Below, one piece after another: positions 61,986 through 64,000 of a stretch of 64,000 bases of DNA. Made by a program: the position numbers and the translations under genes. Positions within the stretch are counted from its first letter, which is position 1, and each line of letters starts with the position of its first letter. The stretch spans positions 1,319,059 to 1,383,058 of the forward strand of contig NZ_JAFMSU010000003.1 in NCBI RefSeq assembly GCF_017916365.1. The letters are read 5' to 3'. Below the pieces are notes generated by a model. That model did no database searches, was not told where the DNA came from, and saw nothing but the letters and a program-made list of their open reading frames with translations. The stretch comes from Rufibacter roseolus (lineage in GTDB: Bacteria; Bacteroidota; Bacteroidia; Cytophagales; Hymenobacteraceae).

Positions 61986-63266
61986 ATGCTTATAAACCGT
62001 ACAGTAGCACCAGCTATTGCTGAGCTTACTACAGATCTATCTATTGCTCCAGAAGTTCAAATCACCCCTTCAGGAGCCCGACTTCATATCTTCGAGAACA
62101 ACATTCAACCTGTAGTACGGGTTGAATTCGTTTTTAAGGCGGGTAAGTGGTTCCAATCCAAACCTGGGGTAGCATCGCTCACCGCCAAAATGTTGAAGGA
62201 AGGTACCCAATTCCACACAGCAAAAGAGATTGCGGATATGGTGGATTATTATGGAGCCTCCTTAGAAGTTAACCATGGCTTTGACAGATCTACTGTGACT
62301 TTGTATTGTTTGTCAAAGTTCCTTCCCTTTTTGCTGCCGCTTACCTTTGAAATCATCCTGCAGCCCTCGTTCCCGGAGAATGAATTCGCGCTCATGAAGC
62401 AAAGAATCATTCAGACCCTTTCTGTGGATAAGCAGAAGAACAGTTACCTGGCAACCGAGGCATTTACCGTAGCCGTTTACGGCCAGGACCATCCTTATGC
62501 CTCCTCCATCTCAGAAGAAGAAATCACAGCTTTAACTATTCAGGACCTGATGGATTTTCACCGGGCAGCTTATACCCTTTCTAATTCAGAGATATTCATA
62601 ACCGGAGACATAAACAAAGCCGGAATTGAAGCCATCTCCACAAATTTAAAGGGAGCACCAAGCGCTGAAATCATTAATCCTACATTTAAGGCCAATTCTC
62701 CTCACACTGGTTTACTGGTAAATAAAACTGCAAACCAGATGCAAGCCTCCATTAGGGTAGGTAACTCCACTATTAGGCCCACTCACTCTGAGTATCCTGC
62801 CTTATACCTGACCAATCATATCCTTGGCGGATACTTTGGCTCCAGGCTGATGAAGAACATCAGAGAGGATAAGGGCTTTACCTATGGCATCTATTCCTCT
62901 CTCTCCCACAAGGAGCATGATTCTTTGTTCTTTATAGGAACAGATATTAAGGGAGATAAAATCAAAGAAACCCTTGAAGAGGTTTCAAAGGAAATCAATC
63001 TTCTCATGCAGGAAGAAGTCTCTGAAGAGGAATTCTTAACTGCTAAGAAACATTTGAACGGGAAGTTCTTGTCTGACCATGCAACCCTGTTTGATAAGAT
63101 GGATAAATACAGATCAAACATCTTATTGGGCCTATCTCCTGATTTCTACTCACAGTTACTCCAATCTATTCAAGCGCTATCTCCTAAGGACTTAATAGAC
63201 GCAGCTAGAAAGCACCTTCAGGAAGAAACCTTATTAAAGGTAGTCACTGGCGGAAGCCCTGAATGA
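61986..63266 (+). CDS. M16 family (insulinase-like) protein without catalytic residues
   Basis: A 426-residue protein with the two-lobe M16 fold. The usual HxxEH zinc motif should stand in the GVAS...KMLKEGT helix (about 61-74), but the residues there are SLTAK (64-68), so neither His nor Glu is present. The later substrate-holding segment GGYFGSRLMKNIREDKGFTYGI (two halves: GGYFGSRLMKNI and REDKGFTYGI, about 276-297) is intact. This matches the non-catalytic partner of paired M16B proteases, yet no catalytic M16 gene is next to it. It starts three bases after the porV stop. Codon use is more AT-rich than its neighbours. There is no signal peptide. A strong terminator follows. Confidence 0.88.
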   Translation: MLINRTVAPAIAELTTDLSIAPEVQITPSGARLHIFENNIQPVVRVEFVFKAGKWFQSKPGVASLTAKMLKEGTQFHTAKEIADMVDYYGASLEVNHGFDRSTVTLYCLSKFLPFLLPLTFEIILQPSFPENEFALMKQRIIQTLSVDKQKNSYLATEAFTVAVYGQDHPYASSISEEEITALTIQDLMDFHRAAYTLSNSEIFITGDINKAGIEAISTNLKGAPSAEIINPTFKANSPHTGLLVNKTANQMQASIRVGNSTIRPTHSEYPALYLTNHILGGYFGSRLMKNIREDKGFTYGIYSSLSHKEHDSLFFIGTDIKGDKIKETLEEVSKEINLLMQEEVSEEEFLTAKKHLNGKFLSDHATLFDKMDKYRSNILLGLSPDFYSQLLQSIQALSPKDLIDAARKHLQEETLLKVVTGGSPE

Positions 63267-63284
63267 CCAAAATTATACTGTATC

Positions 63285-63328
63285 AAAAGCAAAGAGGCGC
63301 ATCAAATTTGATGCGCCTCTTTGCTTTT
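63285..63328 (+). terminator. Perfect terminator hairpin ending the porU-porV-M16 run
   Basis: AAAAGCAAAGAGGCGCATCA AA and its exact reverse complement form a 22 bp stem with no loop bases left over; the right arm ends in GCTTTT. It lies 19 bases after the M16-like stop. Confidence 0.85.
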
Positions 63329-63736
63329 GTGTTATCAATCTATTCAGCAGGAAACTCTTATAGAGTATTAAAGGGTAATGTAGGTTCCGTTTAATACTCT
63401 ATAAAGCCATCTTAGTTTAACATCAGTTTGGCCAAAGCAGGTCGTAAACGAAGCTTTACATTTACCAGAAAAAAGGAATTTTGCTAAAGGAGGCAATAAC
63501 AATGAGTGGTTTTAAAAAGCTTTAAAAACATATTTATAAGGAAAACACAAAAGAGGTAAAGCCCAACTCAAAACAACTTAAAGTTAAGCCATTTATAAAT
63601 AAAAGAGACTGAAAAATCCTAAGGAAAGATAAGGTAGTCGAGAAGATTTGAAGTCAAGATCTACTCAGAAGTCTAAAATCGTTTTTGCCCATTTAGTCAA
63701 AAACATTGCAAAAACATAAATAAACGCTACTCAAAG
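63329..63736. other. AT-rich non-coding region with structured elements
   Basis: No ORF of useful length. A 15 bp perfect stem lies at 63358-63404. AAAGGAGG stands nine bases before an ATG at 63502 that opens a seven-codon frame (MSGFKKL, stop at 63525). The rest, to the terminator at 63737, is AT-rich with no recognisable feature; an untranslated RNA is possible. Confidence 0.35.
63358..63404. other. Stable hairpin in the intergenic region
   Basis: TTATAGAGTATTAAA and TTTAATACTCTATAA pair perfectly over 15 bp around a 17-base loop. No T-run follows, so it is not a simple terminator. Confidence 0.55.
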
Positions 63737-63780
63737 AAGCCCTGCTCTTCCAATTAGAAGAGCAGGGCTTTCTATTCTTT
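63737..63780. terminator. Terminator hairpin with no assigned gene
   Basis: AAGCCCTGCTCTT pairs with AAGAGCAGGGCTT and is followed on the plus strand by TCTATTCTTTAT; the left side (CAAAGAAG) would also give T's for minus-strand transcripts. It could end an unknown RNA from the left or catch read-through from the rRNA operon. Confidence 0.75.
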
Positions 63781-63926
63781 ATATAATATGGAGAGCTAAA
63801 GACTAACCTTGATAGTAAACCATATGCTGCCTACTTAATAATACATAGGTGACCTAAAGAAGGATTAGAAAAGACCTCCAAGGACATTGACTCCCCTCCG
63901 TCCCGTGATCCCCTGTAAACGCAGAA

Positions 63927-63954
63927 CGCCCCCCTTACTCTCGCAAGGGGGGCG
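63927..63954 (-). terminator. Terminator of the rRNA operon
   Basis: CGCCCCCCTT pairs with AAGGGGGGCG around an eight-base loop; on the minus strand it follows the 5S 3' end by about ten bases and is trailed by TTCTGCGTTT. Confidence 0.8.
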
Positions 63955-63965
63955 CCTTAGGTGGG

Positions 63966-64000
63966 GTTGGCGGCTACCTACTCTCCCGCGTGTGACCGCA
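63966..64000 (-). rRNA. rrf: 5S ribosomal RNA, 3' part (cut by window edge)
   Basis: Read on the minus strand the edge gives TGCGGTCACACGCGGGAGAG followed by TAGGTAGCCGCCAA, which is the conserved 3' end of bacterial 5S rRNA (helix IV/V and the terminal stem). Only about 35 of some 115 bases are inside. The rest of the rRNA operon should lie to the right. The exact 3' end is uncertain by a few bases. Confidence 0.85.

Noticed and set aside
1..64000. Search for CRISPR arrays, restriction systems, toxin-antitoxin pairs, prophage and tRNA genes
   Set aside because: No regularly spaced repeats, recognisable defence or phage proteins, or tRNA-like cloverleafs were seen by eye. Short or divergent examples could have been missed.

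Overview
The window is a piece of a Bacteroidota chromosome of moderate GC. The evidence is a type IX secretion system (SprA, PorU, PorV and two secreted proteins with type IX C-terminal signals), a short NuoG, the ruvA-sprA-gcvH order, and promoters of the TAnnTTTG kind with few Shine-Dalgarno sequences. The protein set and GC content fit Cytophagales, most likely Hymenobacteraceae (Rufibacter/Pontibacter-like). That last step is inference; no species-level marker is complete here. A partial 5S rRNA gene at the right edge marks the end of an rRNA operon that lies outside the window.

Layout. 1-6752 (minus): respiratory complex I genes nuoA-B-C-D-E-F-G-H, with nuoH cut by the window edge and a promoter in front of nuoA. 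7201-13751 (plus): a small secreted protein, tadA, a Mn-type superoxide dismutase, a DUF2339/DUF3999 membrane pair and a secreted orphan. 13897-16032 (minus): M48 membrane protease. 16401-20786 (plus): Asp-box/VPS10-like secreted protein, RDD membrane protein, mscL. 20877-24200 (minus): rlmN, a hotdog thioesterase, a two-helix membrane protein and a repeat-containing type IX cargo. 24551-25459 (plus): LD-carboxypeptidase. 25785-30042 (minus): M28 lipoprotein, cysS, EEP-family protein. 30243-46237 (plus): tatA, gatA, LysM transglycosylase, maeB, ruvA, sprA, gcvH, vanZ-like, M28 peptidase. 46405-49452 (minus): M43 type IX cargo, yicC. 49578-50270 (plus): purQ. 50837-55125 (minus): a propeller/barrel outer-membrane protein and an FAD oxidoreductase. 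55190-63266 (plus): MBL hydrolase, pssA, purS, porU, porV and a catalytically dead M16-like protein.

How the genes work together. Complex I is the only full pathway module. The type IX system is represented by the translocon barrel SprA, the sortase PorU and its partner PorV, plus two cargos (the protein at 22806 and the M43 protease at 46405). Most other genes are single housekeeping genes: tRNA and rRNA modification, aminoacylation, purine synthesis, phosphatidylserine synthesis, cell-wall turnover.

No phage, CRISPR array, restriction system, transposase or defence island is visible. The most unusual content is between genes. About two dozen copies of a 30-45 bp imperfect palindrome sit mostly just after stop codons, and their arms change in a compensatory way. 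Two copies of a longer inverted-repeat element (MITE-like) also occur. Several genes have a TAnnTTTG promoter element only 3-4 bases before the start codon, which suggests leaderless or nearly leaderless transcripts.
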